Source of the DNA: Gammaproteobacteria bacterium
GTDB lineage: Bacteria > Pseudomonadota > Gammaproteobacteria > Xanthomonadales > SZUA-36
Direction: 5' to 3'
DNA length: 41,055 bases
NCBI GenBank assembly: GCA_024277815.1
Contig: JAJRUM010000007.1
Location: forward strand, 1-41,055
Part shown: piece by piece, positions 9,118-18,064 of the stretch
Layout: every line of letters starts with the position of its first letter
How positions within the stretch are numbered: position 1 is the stretch's first letter
The notes under the pieces: model-generated
What the model was told of the DNA's origin: nothing
The model's database searches: none
What the model saw: the letters and a program-made list of their open reading frames with translations, nothing else
Made by a program: the position numbers and the translations under genes

Positions 9118-9197
9118 CGAGGTGTGCGAATCCGGGGCAAAAAATGCTATTTTTAATGCTGGCTTCATTGAGAAAGCCGATCAAAACTGGGTAATAA

Positions 9198-10475
9198 ATG
9201 AAAGTACTCATCATTGGAAGTGGTGGTCGTGAACATGCGCTGGCCTGGCGGGTGACACAATCCACTCAAGTTGAAACTGTGTATGTTGCACCAGGCAACG
9301 CCGGGACTGAGTTGGAACCCGGTGTTGAGAACATTTCGCTGGCCACCGAAGACATTGAAGGCCTGCTGGCCTTCGCCACAGACAACCAGATTGATTTGAC
9401 CATCGTTGGTCCTGAAGCACCGCTGGTGGCTGGTATCGTGGATCGTTTTTCAGCAACCGGTCTGGCCTGCTTCGGCCCCAGCGCTGCTGCTTCCCAACTG
9501 GAAGGCTCAAAGGCCTTCGCCAAGGATTTCATGGCCAGGCATGGCATCCCCACAGCCGCCTACGGGAATTTTACCCGGGTGGACGAAGCCATTGCCTTCA
9601 TCCACCAGCAGGGGGCCCCCATTGTTGTCAAAGCCGATGGCCTGGCAGCAGGCAAAGGCGTCATCATTGCCCGGACCATTGCCGAGGCGGAGTCAGCCGT
9701 ACACGACATGCTGGCAGGCAACGCTTTTGGTGAGGCGGGCCACCGGGTTGTCATAGAAGAATTCCTGGTGGGCGAAGAAGCCAGTTTTATCGTCATGGCG
9801 GATGGCAAAAACATCCTGCCACTGGCCACCAGCCAGGATCACAAGGCCCGCGATGAGGGTGACCTCGGCCCCAACACCGGGGGCATGGGGGCCTACTCTC
9901 CAGCCCCGGTGATAGACGATGACCTGTTTGACAAGGCAATGGCAACCGTCATTCGCCCCACCGTCGAAGGCATGGCAAAACAGGGTATGCCGTTCACCGG
10001 CTTCCTGTACGCCGGCCTGATGATCAGCCCGGAAGGTGATATCAAGGTGCTGGAGTTCAACGTCCGTTTTGGTGATCCGGAAACCCAGCCGATTATGCTG
10101 CGCTTGCAGTCTGACTTGCCGGAACTGTGCCTGGCCGCGATCAAAGGCCGGCTCGATGAGGTGGAAGCCCGTTGGGACCCGCGACCGGCCATTGGCATTG
10201 TTATGGCAGCGTGCGGTTACCCCGGCGACTACACAAAAGGCCACCGGATCACCGGGTTGGACAGCATTGCCAGCAAGGTATTCCATGCCGGTACAGCAAT
10301 GAGCGATGGTGAGGTCGTCACTTCCGGGGGGCGCGTACTGTGTGTCTGCGCATTGGCCGGCAGCGTGCGTGAAGCGGCAGCAACAGCGTATGCAGGCTGT
10401 GAAGAGATTCGCTGGGATGGCGCTTTTTTGCGTCGCGATATTGGTTACCGCGCCATTAACCGGGAGCAGCGCTGA
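9198..10475 (+). CDS. purD: Phosphoribosylamine-glycine ligase
   Basis: A 425-residue ATP-grasp enzyme that couples phosphoribosylamine to glycine in the second step of purine synthesis. Motifs are GSGGREHAL at 7-15, VKADGLAAGKGV at 144-155 and NTGGMGAYSP at 226-235, with the metal-binding EFNVRFGDPE further on. Length equals the family norm (about 429). ATG at 9198 lies 80 bp after purH. The uvrD start follows 3 bp after its stop, so purD and uvrD are almost certainly co-transcribed. Confidence 0.96.
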   Translation: MKVLIIGSGGREHALAWRVTQSTQVETVYVAPGNAGTELEPGVENISLATEDIEGLLAFATDNQIDLTIVGPEAPLVAGIVDRFSATGLACFGPSAAASQLEGSKAFAKDFMARHGIPTAAYGNFTRVDEAIAFIHQQGAPIVVKADGLAAGKGVIIARTIAEAESAVHDMLAGNAFGEAGHRVVIEEFLVGEEASFIVMADGKNILPLATSQDHKARDEGDLGPNTGGMGAYSPAPVIDDDLFDKAMATVIRPTVEGMAKQGMPFTGFLYAGLMISPEGDIKVLEFNVRFGDPETQPIMLRLQSDLPELCLAAIKGRLDEVEARWDPRPAIGIVMAACGYPGDYTKGHRITGLDSIASKVFHAGTAMSDGEVVTSGGRVLCVCALAGSVREAAATAYAGCEEIRWDGAFLRRDIGYRAINREQR

Positions 10476-10478
10476 AAC

Positions 10479-12665
10479 ATGGATGTCTCCCACCTGCTTG
10501 ATGAACTGAATGACGCACAGCGTGAAGCTGTCACCTCGGAATCACAACACACCCTGGTACTGGCCGGGGCTGGCAGCGGCAAAACCCGCGTCCTGATCCA
10601 CCGGTTGGCCTGGCTGATCCAGGTCGACCATGTGTCACCACTAAGCATTCTGGCAGTGACTTTCACCAACAAGGCTGCCGGGGAAATGCGCGAACGGGCC
10701 CAGAATTTGTTGCAGGTGTCGGCGCGGCCGATGTGGATCGGTACCTTTCATGGCATTGCACACCGACTGCTGCGCATGCACTGGCAGGAAGCCGGCCTGC
10801 AGGAAAATTTCCAGATACTGGACTCAGACGATCAGCACCGCGTGTTGCGGCGCCTGATCAAGGAAGAGGGCATGGAAGAAAGCCAGTGGCCTGCCCGCCA
10901 GGCCCAGTGGTATATCAACGCGCGCAAAGACGAAGGCCAGCGCCCCGATGCCATCGAGCATATGGATCACCCATTGACAGCCACCTGGGTGCGTATCTAT
11001 CAGCTGTACCAGGACTATTGTGATCGTGCCGGACTGGTCGACTTCGCCGACCTGTTGCTGCGCGCCCACGAACTGTGGCTACACAACCCCTCGTTGCTGG
11101 ATCATTATCGCCAGCGCATGACCCATTTGCTGGTAGACGAGTTCCAGGACACCAACGCCATCCAGTATGCCTGGATCCGCATGCTGGCCGGCGATACCGG
11201 CAGCGTGTTGGTGGTCGGTGATGACGACCAGTCAATTTATGGCTGGCGCGGTGCGCAGGTTGAAAATGTACAGCACTTTGCCCGCGACTACAGCGATGTG
11301 CAAACGATCAAGCTGGAACAGAACTATCGCTCGACAGCCACCATTCTTGATGCCGCTAACGCCCTGATCGCGAATAACGAAGACCGCATGGGTAAGAAGC
11401 TCTGGACGGCCGGTGATAAAGGCCAGCCTATTACGCTGTACGCAGCCTTCAATGAACAGGATGAGGCCCGTTTTGTTATTGAGCAGATCGAGCAATGGCT
11501 GGCCACCGGCAGGCGTGCTGAGGAAGTTGCAATCGTTTACCGCACGACCGCGCAATCACGGCTGTTTGAAGAATACCTGCTCAGAGCCTCCATCGCCTAT
11601 CGTGTTTACGGCGGCCAGCGTTTTTTTGAGCGGGCAGAAATCAGGGATGCACTGGCTTATCTGCGGCTTATACAGAACCCGAATGACGATGCTGCCATGG
11701 AGCGTGTTATCAATACACCCGCCCGTGGCATCGGCCAGAAAACACTCTCCATATTACGTTTACAAGCCCGTGAGAGCAGCTTGCCATTGTGGCAGGCAGC
11801 CCGGGCATGTATCGAGCAGAACCTGCTATCCGCGAGGGCTTTGAGTGCAGTGCATGGTTTCGTCCAGTTGATTGCTGATATGCGCGAGCGCATGGCGGAC
11901 TGGACCCTCGGCAACCAGATGCAAGCTGTCATCGAAGACAGTAAACTGGTCAGTCATTATGAGAAAGAGCCGCCTGAAAAAATGGAGTCCCGCGTAGAAA
12001 ACCTGCGCGAACTGGTCAACGCTGCTGATGCATTTGTACTGCCCCAGGAGGATGAAGAGGCCGGTATGACCGAACTGCAGTCCTTCCTAAGCCACGCAGC
12101 CCTGGAAGCCGGCGAAACTCAGGGAGAGGCCTGGGATGATTGCGTCCAGTTAATGACGCTGCATTCTGCCAAGGGTCTGGAGTTTCCGCTGGTATTTATC
12201 GCCGGCATGGAAGACGGGCTGTTCCCACACCAGCGCAGTGTCACGGAGTCCGGCGGGCGACTCGAAGAGGAACGGCGCCTGTGCTACGTTGGCATGACAC
12301 GTGCGCGTGAGCAATTGTGCCTCAGTTATGCTGAGGTCAGGCGCATGTACGGCTCAGAAAACCACAGCCGCCCCTCCCGCTTCCTGGACGAAATTCCTGC
12401 TGAGCTGATTCAGGAAGTGCGCCCACGCATGCAGGTTCAGCGACCCTGGGCCAGTCGCAAGGCCCCGGAGTATAAGAAGTCCAACTCCAATATCAAGCAG
12501 GACTGGCCATTCCAGCTTGGTGCCGGTGTCCACCACAAGAAATTTGGCAGTGGCACAATTATCAGCTTTGAAGGCTCGGGCGAGCATGCCCGCGTACAGG
12601 TCAATTTTCACCGTGTCGGAGCCAAGTGGCTGGTGCTCGCTTACGCCAACCTTTCAGCCGCCTGA
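10479..12665 (+). CDS. uvrD: DNA helicase II
   Basis: A 728-residue superfamily 1 3'-to-5' helicase used in nucleotide-excision and mismatch repair. Walker A AGAGSGKT is at 29-36, the Walker B-type DEFQDTN at 220-226 and motif III GDDDQSIYGWRGA at 247-259. LMTLHSAKGLEF and the late motif VGMTRAREQL are also present. The C-terminal segment GAGVHHKKFGSGTI, the RNA polymerase/UvrB-interaction-type tail, marks UvrD rather than Rep or PcrA. E. coli UvrD is 720 residues. GGGAG lies 14 bp before the ATG, inside the end of purD. The stop overlaps the next start (TGATG). Confidence 0.95.
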   Translation: MDVSHLLDELNDAQREAVTSESQHTLVLAGAGSGKTRVLIHRLAWLIQVDHVSPLSILAVTFTNKAAGEMRERAQNLLQVSARPMWIGTFHGIAHRLLRMHWQEAGLQENFQILDSDDQHRVLRRLIKEEGMEESQWPARQAQWYINARKDEGQRPDAIEHMDHPLTATWVRIYQLYQDYCDRAGLVDFADLLLRAHELWLHNPSLLDHYRQRMTHLLVDEFQDTNAIQYAWIRMLAGDTGSVLVVGDDDQSIYGWRGAQVENVQHFARDYSDVQTIKLEQNYRSTATILDAANALIANNEDRMGKKLWTAGDKGQPITLYAAFNEQDEARFVIEQIEQWLATGRRAEEVAIVYRTTAQSRLFEEYLLRASIAYRVYGGQRFFERAEIRDALAYLRLIQNPNDDAAMERVINTPARGIGQKTLSILRLQARESSLPLWQAARACIEQNLLSARALSAVHGFVQLIADMRERMADWTLGNQMQAVIEDSKLVSHYEKEPPEKMESRVENLRELVNAADAFVLPQEDEEAGMTELQSFLSHAALEAGETQGEAWDDCVQLMTLHSAKGLEFPLVFIAGMEDGLFPHQRSVTESGGRLEEERRLCYVGMTRAREQLCLSYAEVRRMYGSENHSRPSRFLDEIPAELIQEVRPRMQVQRPWASRKAPEYKKSNSNIKQDWPFQLGAGVHHKKFGSGTIISFEGSGEHARVQVNFHRVGAKWLVLAYANLSAA

Positions 12666-13534
12666 TGAAAGCCGCACCCATCAATATCAACATGCCCTGG
12701 GGCACCATGGAGGGCTTGCACTGGTCAAGGCCGGGAGCTCCCAAAGCACTTTGTTTGCATGGCTGGCTCGACAATGCCGCTTCATTTGTTCCGCTGTCCC
12801 AATATTTACAGGCCTTTGACCTGCTGGCACTGGATTTTGCCGGCCACGGGTTTTCCTCTCACCGGCCTGCCACCAGTCGCTATTACTTTCCGGACAATCT
12901 GTATGACGTGGACACCGCGCTGGATAAACTTGGCTGGGAAAGCTGCCATATCATCGGCCATTCAATGGGTGGTGGTGTTGCCAGTGGCATCGCAGCGGCC
13001 CTGCCGGAGCGCGTCAAGCGCCTGGTGCTACTGGATGCCATCGGCATACTGACATTACCAGCAGACCAGGCGGCCAAACAATTGCGCCTGTCGATGAAAT
13101 CGGTACGCAAGAACCGCAGCATGCTGCGGCCTTATGAATCAGTGGAAGCCGCCATGCAGGCCCGGCAAATAAAGGCGGCCCTGTCAGATAAGGCGGCGCG
13201 ACTGTTATGTGAACGCTCGCTGGAACACGCCGGTGATTACTACCAGTGGCGTACTGATCCGCGCCTGACCTGGCGCTCACCGCAACTTTTAACCGATGAC
13301 CAGGCCCTGAATCTGCTGACAGCCATTACTGCACCCACGCTGGTCATAACATCACCCGCCATTATCGGCTACCTGGGTGAAGAAATGGTGCGCCAGCGTC
13401 TGGCCGCTATTGCGGACTGCCAGCACATCACCATTGATGACCATCACCATTTCCATATGGAGCAGCCCGAACAGGTGGGTGCATATATCACCCCATTCCT
13501 CCAACAACCGGACAACACACATGACAACAGCTAA
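12665..13534 (+). CDS. Alpha/beta hydrolase of unknown substrate
   Basis: A 289-residue alpha/beta-hydrolase-fold protein with no signal peptide. The oxyanion-side motif LHGW is at 31-34, the nucleophile elbow GHSMGG at 98-103 (Ser100), and a late histidine-rich DDHHHFHMEQPE near the C-terminus carries the likely catalytic His. A helical cap lies between the elbow and the last third. It resembles the serine-hydrolase-like/MEST group more than lipases. Start ATG 12665 overlaps the uvrD stop by one base; an upstream start at 12626 would lie inside uvrD. The 3' end overlaps pyrF by 14 bp. The tight coupling gives no clear functional clue and the substrate is unknown. Confidence 0.75.
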   Translation: MKAAPININMPWGTMEGLHWSRPGAPKALCLHGWLDNAASFVPLSQYLQAFDLLALDFAGHGFSSHRPATSRYYFPDNLYDVDTALDKLGWESCHIIGHSMGGGVASGIAAALPERVKRLVLLDAIGILTLPADQAAKQLRLSMKSVRKNRSMLRPYESVEAAMQARQIKAALSDKAARLLCERSLEHAGDYYQWRTDPRLTWRSPQLLTDDQALNLLTAITAPTLVITSPAIIGYLGEEMVRQRLAAIADCQHITIDDHHHFHMEQPEQVGAYITPFLQQPDNTHDNS

Positions 13535-14252
13535 TACCCATATCGCCCACCGCGAGCGCCTGATTTTCGCCCTCGATGTGCCAGCACTGGATGAGGCACA
13601 GGCATTGATCTCAACGCTGGGAGATTCGGTCGAATTCTACAAACTGGGTCTCGAGGTGTTTTTGTCCGGCCATTATTTTGAATTAATGACAGAGCTGAAA
13701 GGCAAGGGCAAAAAGGTGTTTGCCGACCTTAAACTGTTTGATATTCCGGCCACTGTGGCCGCCGCGGTGCGGCAACTGGCAAAACACGAGGTAGATTTTT
13801 GTACCGTACACGGCAATGACAGCATGCTGAAAGCGGCGGCAGAAGCCAAAGGTAGTATGCAGATACTGGCAGTGACCGCACTGACCAGCCTTGATCAGGG
13901 CGACCTTGATGATCTGGGTTTCAAATGCGATGTCAGGGCTCTGGTCTTATCGCGTGCGAAACGTGCCCTGGCACTGGGTTGCGACGGTGTGGTTTCCTCC
14001 GGGCTGGAAGTTGGCACTTTGCGGCAGCACGCTGATCCACGCCTGATCACCGTCTGCCCGGGTATACGGCCGGTACTGAATGACGAGGTCCGCGATAACA
14101 ATGACCAGCAACGTGTCATGACACCTTTTCAGGCCATCAAAGATGGTGCAGATTACCTCGTGGTTGGCAGGCCGATTCGCACGGCCAACGATCCGGCTGC
14201 AGCTGCTGAGGCCCTCCAGGCCGACATCGCCAGCGCGCTGGACAGCCGCTAA
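13521..14252 (+). CDS. pyrF: Orotidine 5'-phosphate decarboxylase
   Basis: A 243-residue TIM-barrel enzyme that decarboxylates OMP to UMP, the last step of UMP synthesis. The active-site signature DLKLFDIPATV is at 69-79, an early barrel Asp is in FALDVP, and the phosphate-binding end is YLVVGRPIRTANDP. Length matches E. coli PyrF (245). ATG 13521 is chosen because MTTANTHIAHRERLIFALDV gives the family N-terminus; the open frame extends back into the hydrolase gene. It overlaps the hydrolase stop by 14 bp. It converges on the cytochrome gene, and no clear terminator was seen in the 68-bp gap. Confidence 0.95.
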   Translation: MTTANTHIAHRERLIFALDVPALDEAQALISTLGDSVEFYKLGLEVFLSGHYFELMTELKGKGKKVFADLKLFDIPATVAAAVRQLAKHEVDFCTVHGNDSMLKAAAEAKGSMQILAVTALTSLDQGDLDDLGFKCDVRALVLSRAKRALALGCDGVVSSGLEVGTLRQHADPRLITVCPGIRPVLNDEVRDNNDQQRVMTPFQAIKDGADYLVVGRPIRTANDPAAAAEALQADIASALDSR

Positions 14253-14320
14253 GCCCGTACAGGGCCGCTATTCGCAAGCAGCCAGTTCGATAAACCATGC
14301 AGACGGTTGCAGGCCTGCCC

Positions 14321-15031
14321 TCAGTGCTCGACCTGATGCCAGAAATCAGGGTTCTTCCAGCCCCTCGGCGCAAGTAAGTCCTGCGGCGGGATAAGGCGGG
14401 AGACATAATCCGCAATATCCTCAAAATCTGCATCTGATAGTTTTTTGAGGCGGCGGCTCATGCCCCGGAAAACATTACGGCGCTTGCCATCCCGAATCCA
14501 CTCCAGCTGTCGTAACAAGTAAGCATAATGCTGGCCCTGGATACGTGGGAAAAAGCTTTCATCATCACCCTCGCCGTTGTCACCGTGGCAGCGGCCACAC
14601 TTGCGCTCATACAGTTCCTTGCCATGCGCCAGATTCTTTCCGTTACCTGTGCCGGGGTGGGGGTCCATTGGCAGGGTAGAGATGTAGGCAGTAACATCGG
14701 CCAGCCCCTGCGGGCCACCCATCACTGCGGGCTGGGCAAACGGCAGCATCTCCGGGTTGTCCCGGTTGCCCATGCGGATATCCGCCAATTGTTTGAGTAA
14801 TACGGTGTGGTGCTGGCCAGCCAGTTGCGGGTACTTGCCATCGGGTGTACCCCAGGATTCCGTGGTGTGACAGGAAGAACAAATTTTGAAAATTCGCCTG
14901 CCATTCTCAAGGTTCGGCACAGCATCGAGAGCCTGCTCCAGCTCATCGTCGGCCGCGTCCGTGTAGCCAGTCAACGGAACGGTGACCAAAATGAAAACCA
15001 GTGCAAATCGTTGGCAAACACGCGCTAGCAT
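14321..15031 (-). CDS. Dihaem cytochrome c4-like protein
   Basis: A 236-residue exported c-type cytochrome. A signal peptide (1 to about 26) is followed by two haem-binding motifs, CSSCH at 51-55 and CGRCH at 145-149, each in a similar domain of about 90 residues. The layout is that of cytochrome c4, a periplasmic electron carrier for terminal oxidases. Possible axial Met residues are in NPEMLP (Met94) and VFRGMSRR. The start ATG at 15031 has GAGG about 7 bp upstream. It stands alone, convergent with pyrF, with an extended -10 promoter candidate at 15076. Its partner oxidase is not in the window. Confidence 0.82.
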   Translation of the reverse strand: MLARVCQRFALVFILVTVPLTGYTDAADDELEQALDAVPNLENGRRIFKICSSCHTTESWGTPDGKYPQLAGQHHTVLLKQLADIRMGNRDNPEMLPFAQPAVMGGPQGLADVTAYISTLPMDPHPGTGNGKNLAHGKELYERKCGRCHGDNGEGDDESFFPRIQGQHYAYLLRQLEWIRDGKRRNVFRGMSRRLKKLSDADFEDIADYVSRLIPPQDLLAPRGWKNPDFWHQVEH

Positions 15032-15075
15032 CTCAATACCTCAGCGGGCTGTAGGGACATTGCATCAACGGCCTA

Positions 15076-15084
15076 AGTATACCA
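15076..15084 (-). promoter_or_regulatory. Extended -10 promoter candidate for the cytochrome gene
   Basis: On the minus strand TGGTATACT forms an extended -10 element (TATACT, 5 of 6 matches) about 45 bp before the cytochrome ATG, predicting a leader of roughly 40 nt. No good -35 is present, which suits an extended -10 promoter. Confidence 0.4.
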
Positions 15085-15119
15085 AATCTATGGATATTTT
15101 CTTCAGCGGCAGTTTAATC

Positions 15120-15275
15120 CACCCGGGAAATATCAGGACTACCGGCAATACCTGATGACGGCACCACCGTCCCGACGGTGGCGCCTTAGTGGTTTCCAGA
15201 GCCTCCAACAGGCCCATTTTTGTGCATGGATGCACCCTCCCACATAGCGGGTGAAAACTTTACTTTTCACCCGGT
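15120..15275. repeat. Cluster of four inverted repeats
   Basis: Four perfect or near-perfect inverted repeats follow one another: ATCAGG/CCTGAT at 15132-15137 and 15151-15156; CCACCGT/ACGGTGG at 15164-15170 and 15175-15181, extendable by GGC/GCC; GTGCAT/ATGCAC at 15222-15227 and 15230-15235; and a 10-bp arm CGGGTGAAAA/TTTTCACCCG at 15248-15257 and 15264-15273 around a 6-bp loop. None is followed by a T run on either strand, so they are not ordinary terminators. They could be operators or parts of an RNA. No coding frame was recognised here. Confidence 0.6.
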
Positions 15276-15313
15276 TAGTCGTAAAAAGGATTCCCGATTT
15301 TTAATTCAGGGTA

Positions 15314-15343
15314 TTGACAAGTATTAATGTTAGATATTACGAT
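15314..15343 (+). promoter_or_regulatory. Sigma70-type promoter for a candidate small RNA
   Basis: A perfect -35 TTGACA at 15314-15319 is followed after 18 bp by TACGAT at 15338-15343 (4 of 6 matches to TATAAT). Transcription would start near 15350. The closest structure downstream is a strong terminator at 15433-15467, before plsB. Confidence 0.55.
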
Positions 15344-15349
15344 GTACCT

Positions 15350-15467
15350 GTAACTAACTAAAAGAACTAACTAATAGATAATTTATTCTAACAAATTCGC
15401 TCCACCGATCCTCTCCGGCTCTGCCGGAATTTTCCGGGCAGGCCACGTGCCTTGCCCGGATTTTTTT
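15350..15467 (+). ncRNA. Candidate orphan small RNA upstream of plsB
   Basis: A predicted transcript of about 118 nt between a consensus-like promoter and a strong intrinsic terminator, with no open frame of useful length. The 5' part is AT-rich and holds two direct copies of AACTAACTAA at 15352-15361 and 15365-15374. A 6-bp hairpin TCCGGC/GCCGGA is at 15414-15428, then the terminator. It may be a free trans-acting RNA or an attenuated leader of plsB. No known family was recognised, and it lacks the repeated GGA loops of CsrB/RsmY types. Confidence 0.5.
15433..15467 (+). terminator. Strong rho-independent terminator before plsB
   Basis: The stem TCCGGGCA (15433-15440) pairs with TGCCCGGA (15453-15460). 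It extends by GGC/GCC across one bulged T and closes on the loop CACGT. Seven T residues follow at 15461-15467. Orientation is plus, so it ends transcription coming from the 15314 promoter rather than from the minus-strand cytochrome gene. Confidence 0.85.
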
Positions 15468-15538
15468 ATGCAAGCGTGGTTTTCCACGCCGATCGACTTG
15501 CGCATCGTTGAGCCACCCGGCTGGAAGTACACTATGAT

Positions 15539-18064
15539 ATGCCAATGAGCTTTGACACCAAGATGACTTTTATCGACAAGCTGAAGTTGCGCTGGTACCT
15601 GCTGCTGAGGTGGATTCTCAGCCTGTGGGTCAAACCACACATCCATCCCGACGCGGACGGCAATACCGGCGTGAGCAGCGACCGGCCTGTTTTGTATGTT
15701 ATGGATTTTTACGCCCTGTCATCCGTTCTGATCCTTGATCGTTGCTGCGAACAGAATAAACTCGCACGCCCATTGCTGCCGGTGGCCGGCATCACACAAA
15801 CCCCAAAACGCTCCTATGCAGCACTTAAGCGGCTCAGGGGCTTGTTTCTCCGCCGCCCGGATCCACGTTCTCACTCGACCATGCTGGAACAGGTGATTGA
15901 GCAAAGCTGGGCAAATCCACAGCTGGATGTGCAAATCGTACCGGTTACAGTCATGGTGGGGCAAAGACCGGCTGTGGACAGTGGCCTCACCCGTATCATT
16001 TTTTCAGAAAACTGGGAAATTGCCAGCCGGGCCCGACGGCTGTTCAGCACACTGGTCAACGGGCGTCGTACTTTCGTACAGTTCAGCCGACCCATTTCCC
16101 TGCGGGAACTGGCAAAGGAAGGACTGGATTCCAACGTTGCGCTAAGAAAAGTCTCACGCATTCTCAGGGTACATTTCAAGCGGGTGCGAACCGCAGCCAT
16201 TGGACCCGATCTTTCACACCGGCGCACCGTGGTCAACAAGATCATCAACTCGCCCACGGTCCGTGCAGCCATAGAGGAAAAAGCACGGCGGGAAGATATT
16301 CCACTGGCAAAAGCACGCAAGCAGGCGGAAGAATATACCCGCGAAATCGCTGCCAACTACTCTTACTCATTCATCATGGTTGCTGTTGCACTCGTTTCCT
16401 GGTTCTGGAACCGGATTTACAACGGCATCAAGACGAACCACTTCGAAAGCTTTCCACATCAGGCGTTGGGCCACGAAGTCATCTACGTTCCCTGCCACCG
16501 CAGTCATATCGACTACATCCTGTTGTCTTACCTGGTGCACAAAAATGGCTCGGTACCCCCGCATATTGCAGCCGGCATCAACCTGAACCTGCCGGTTATC
16601 GGCTCCTGGCTACGGCGTGGTGGTGCATTTTACCTGCGCCGGACCTTTCGTTCGCACAAGCTGTACGCCGCTGTTTTTTATGAGTACCTGAGCACGATCC
16701 AGTCGCAAGGTGTCTCGATTGAATACTTTATTGAGGGCACCCGCAGCCGCACGGGACGCCTGTTGCCACCCAAGGCGGGCATGCTGGCAATGTCAGTGCG
16801 AAGCTACCTGAAGGCACCGCTCAGGCCCATCATGTTTCAACCGGTTTACATCGGCTATGAACGACTGGTGGAAGGTGACAGCTACACCACCGAATTGTCC
16901 GGCAAAGCCAAGCGCTCGGAGCGGCTATCCGACCTGACGAAAGTGTTTGGTATTGCCCGGCATAACTATGGCGAAGCCCACGTCAGCCTTGGCCAACCCA
17001 TCTATCTGGATGAACTGCTGGGTGAACATGACCCACAGTGGCGCGACACCATTGACAACGCCAGCGATAAGCCCGCCTGGATGAGTGCCGTGATCGATGA
17101 CCTGGGCCGGAACATCATGACGCATATCAATGCCAGCGCTGATGTTAACCCCGTCAACCTGTTGGCGCTGGTACTGCTGGGTACTCCGAGACACGCTCTG
17201 GGTGAGAGCCTGCTGCTGACCCAGATCAGCCTGTACAAAAACCTGCTCAGCCAAAAGCCGTCACCCGAGCGCATAACGCTGACCGCAAGAAACGCTGAAG
17301 AAACCATCCGCTACGGCTTTGATATGAGCATCCTGAATCGTCAGGTCGATACACTGGGCGACATCATTTCCATCAAGCCCGACCGCGCCATTGGCCTGAC
17401 CTATTTCCGTAACAACGTCGCCCACCTGATGGCACTGCCTTCACTGGTCGCCTGTTGCTTCCTTGAACACCAGAAATTCTCAATCAGTAATCTGCGCCGG
17501 GCCGCGATCGGCTTGCAACCATTCCTGCAAGCCGAGCTGTTCCTGCCCTGGGGGCAGCGCGAGTTTACCCGGGCCCTCGATGAGTCCATCGAGCAACTGG
17601 TCAGGTACAAGCTACTGAGTCGTGATAAGGGTGGCAAAATGCTGTCGGTTGCCATCGACAATCCCGATGCCAGTATGCAACTCAGCATCCTGGCCCACAG
17701 CCTGCTGCAAACCGTGCAGCGTTACCTGATCACCATCTCCATGCTTACCCACAATGGTTCAGGCACCCTGAGCAGGGCAGAGCTGGAGCGTTTATGTATC
17801 CAGACAGCGCAACGCATCTCCATGCTGCACGCATTCAATGCGCCCGACTTCTACGATCGCGCATTGTTCAAGGGTTTTATCGCCCAGTTACGTAAAATTG
17901 GTTTTTTGACGACCAACAAAGACAACAAACTGGAGTTTGACCAGCGTCTGAAGCAGATCAGTGATGATGCGAGATTTATCCTGGGCGAAGCACTCCGGCA
18001 TGAAATCTACCAGCAGGCGCCCATCAGTGAGCAGCCTGCGGAAGCACAGGCTGGCGATAGTTAG
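15539..18064 (+). CDS. plsB: Glycerol-3-phosphate O-acyltransferase
   Basis: An 841-residue inner-membrane-associated enzyme that acylates position 1 of glycerol 3-phosphate, the first step of phospholipid synthesis. The acyltransferase blocks are in order: HRSHID (HX4D) at 320-325, GGAFYLRRTF at 361-370, FIEGTRSRTG at 398-407, and FQPVYIGYERLVEG. E. coli PlsB is 807 residues; the long form is typical of gammaproteobacteria. ATG 15539 and ATG 15545 are both possible. GGAAG lies about 11 bp before the first. A TATGAT hexamer at 15533-15538 abuts the start. The stop overlaps the convergent ydcH-like stop by 4 bp. Confidence 0.94.
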   Translation: MPMSFDTKMTFIDKLKLRWYLLLRWILSLWVKPHIHPDADGNTGVSSDRPVLYVMDFYALSSVLILDRCCEQNKLARPLLPVAGITQTPKRSYAALKRLRGLFLRRPDPRSHSTMLEQVIEQSWANPQLDVQIVPVTVMVGQRPAVDSGLTRIIFSENWEIASRARRLFSTLVNGRRTFVQFSRPISLRELAKEGLDSNVALRKVSRILRVHFKRVRTAAIGPDLSHRRTVVNKIINSPTVRAAIEEKARREDIPLAKARKQAEEYTREIAANYSYSFIMVAVALVSWFWNRIYNGIKTNHFESFPHQALGHEVIYVPCHRSHIDYILLSYLVHKNGSVPPHIAAGINLNLPVIGSWLRRGGAFYLRRTFRSHKLYAAVFYEYLSTIQSQGVSIEYFIEGTRSRTGRLLPPKAGMLAMSVRSYLKAPLRPIMFQPVYIGYERLVEGDSYTTELSGKAKRSERLSDLTKVFGIARHNYGEAHVSLGQPIYLDELLGEHDPQWRDTIDNASDKPAWMSAVIDDLGRNIMTHINASADVNPVNLLALVLLGTPRHALGESLLLTQISLYKNLLSQKPSPERITLTARNAEETIRYGFDMSILNRQVDTLGDIISIKPDRAIGLTYFRNNVAHLMALPSLVACCFLEHQKFSISNLRRAAIGLQPFLQAELFLPWGQREFTRALDESIEQLVRYKLLSRDKGGKMLSVAIDNPDASMQLSILAHSLLQTVQRYLITISMLTHNGSGTLSRAELERLCIQTAQRISMLHAFNAPDFYDRALFKGFIAQLRKIGFLTTNKDNKLEFDQRLKQISDDARFILGEALRHEIYQQAPISEQPAEAQAGDS

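Noticed and set aside
15354..15646. Minus-strand open frames of 63 and 87 residues over the small-RNA region
   Set aside because: They run through the terminator hairpin and the plsB start, have no ribosome-binding site and show no domain.
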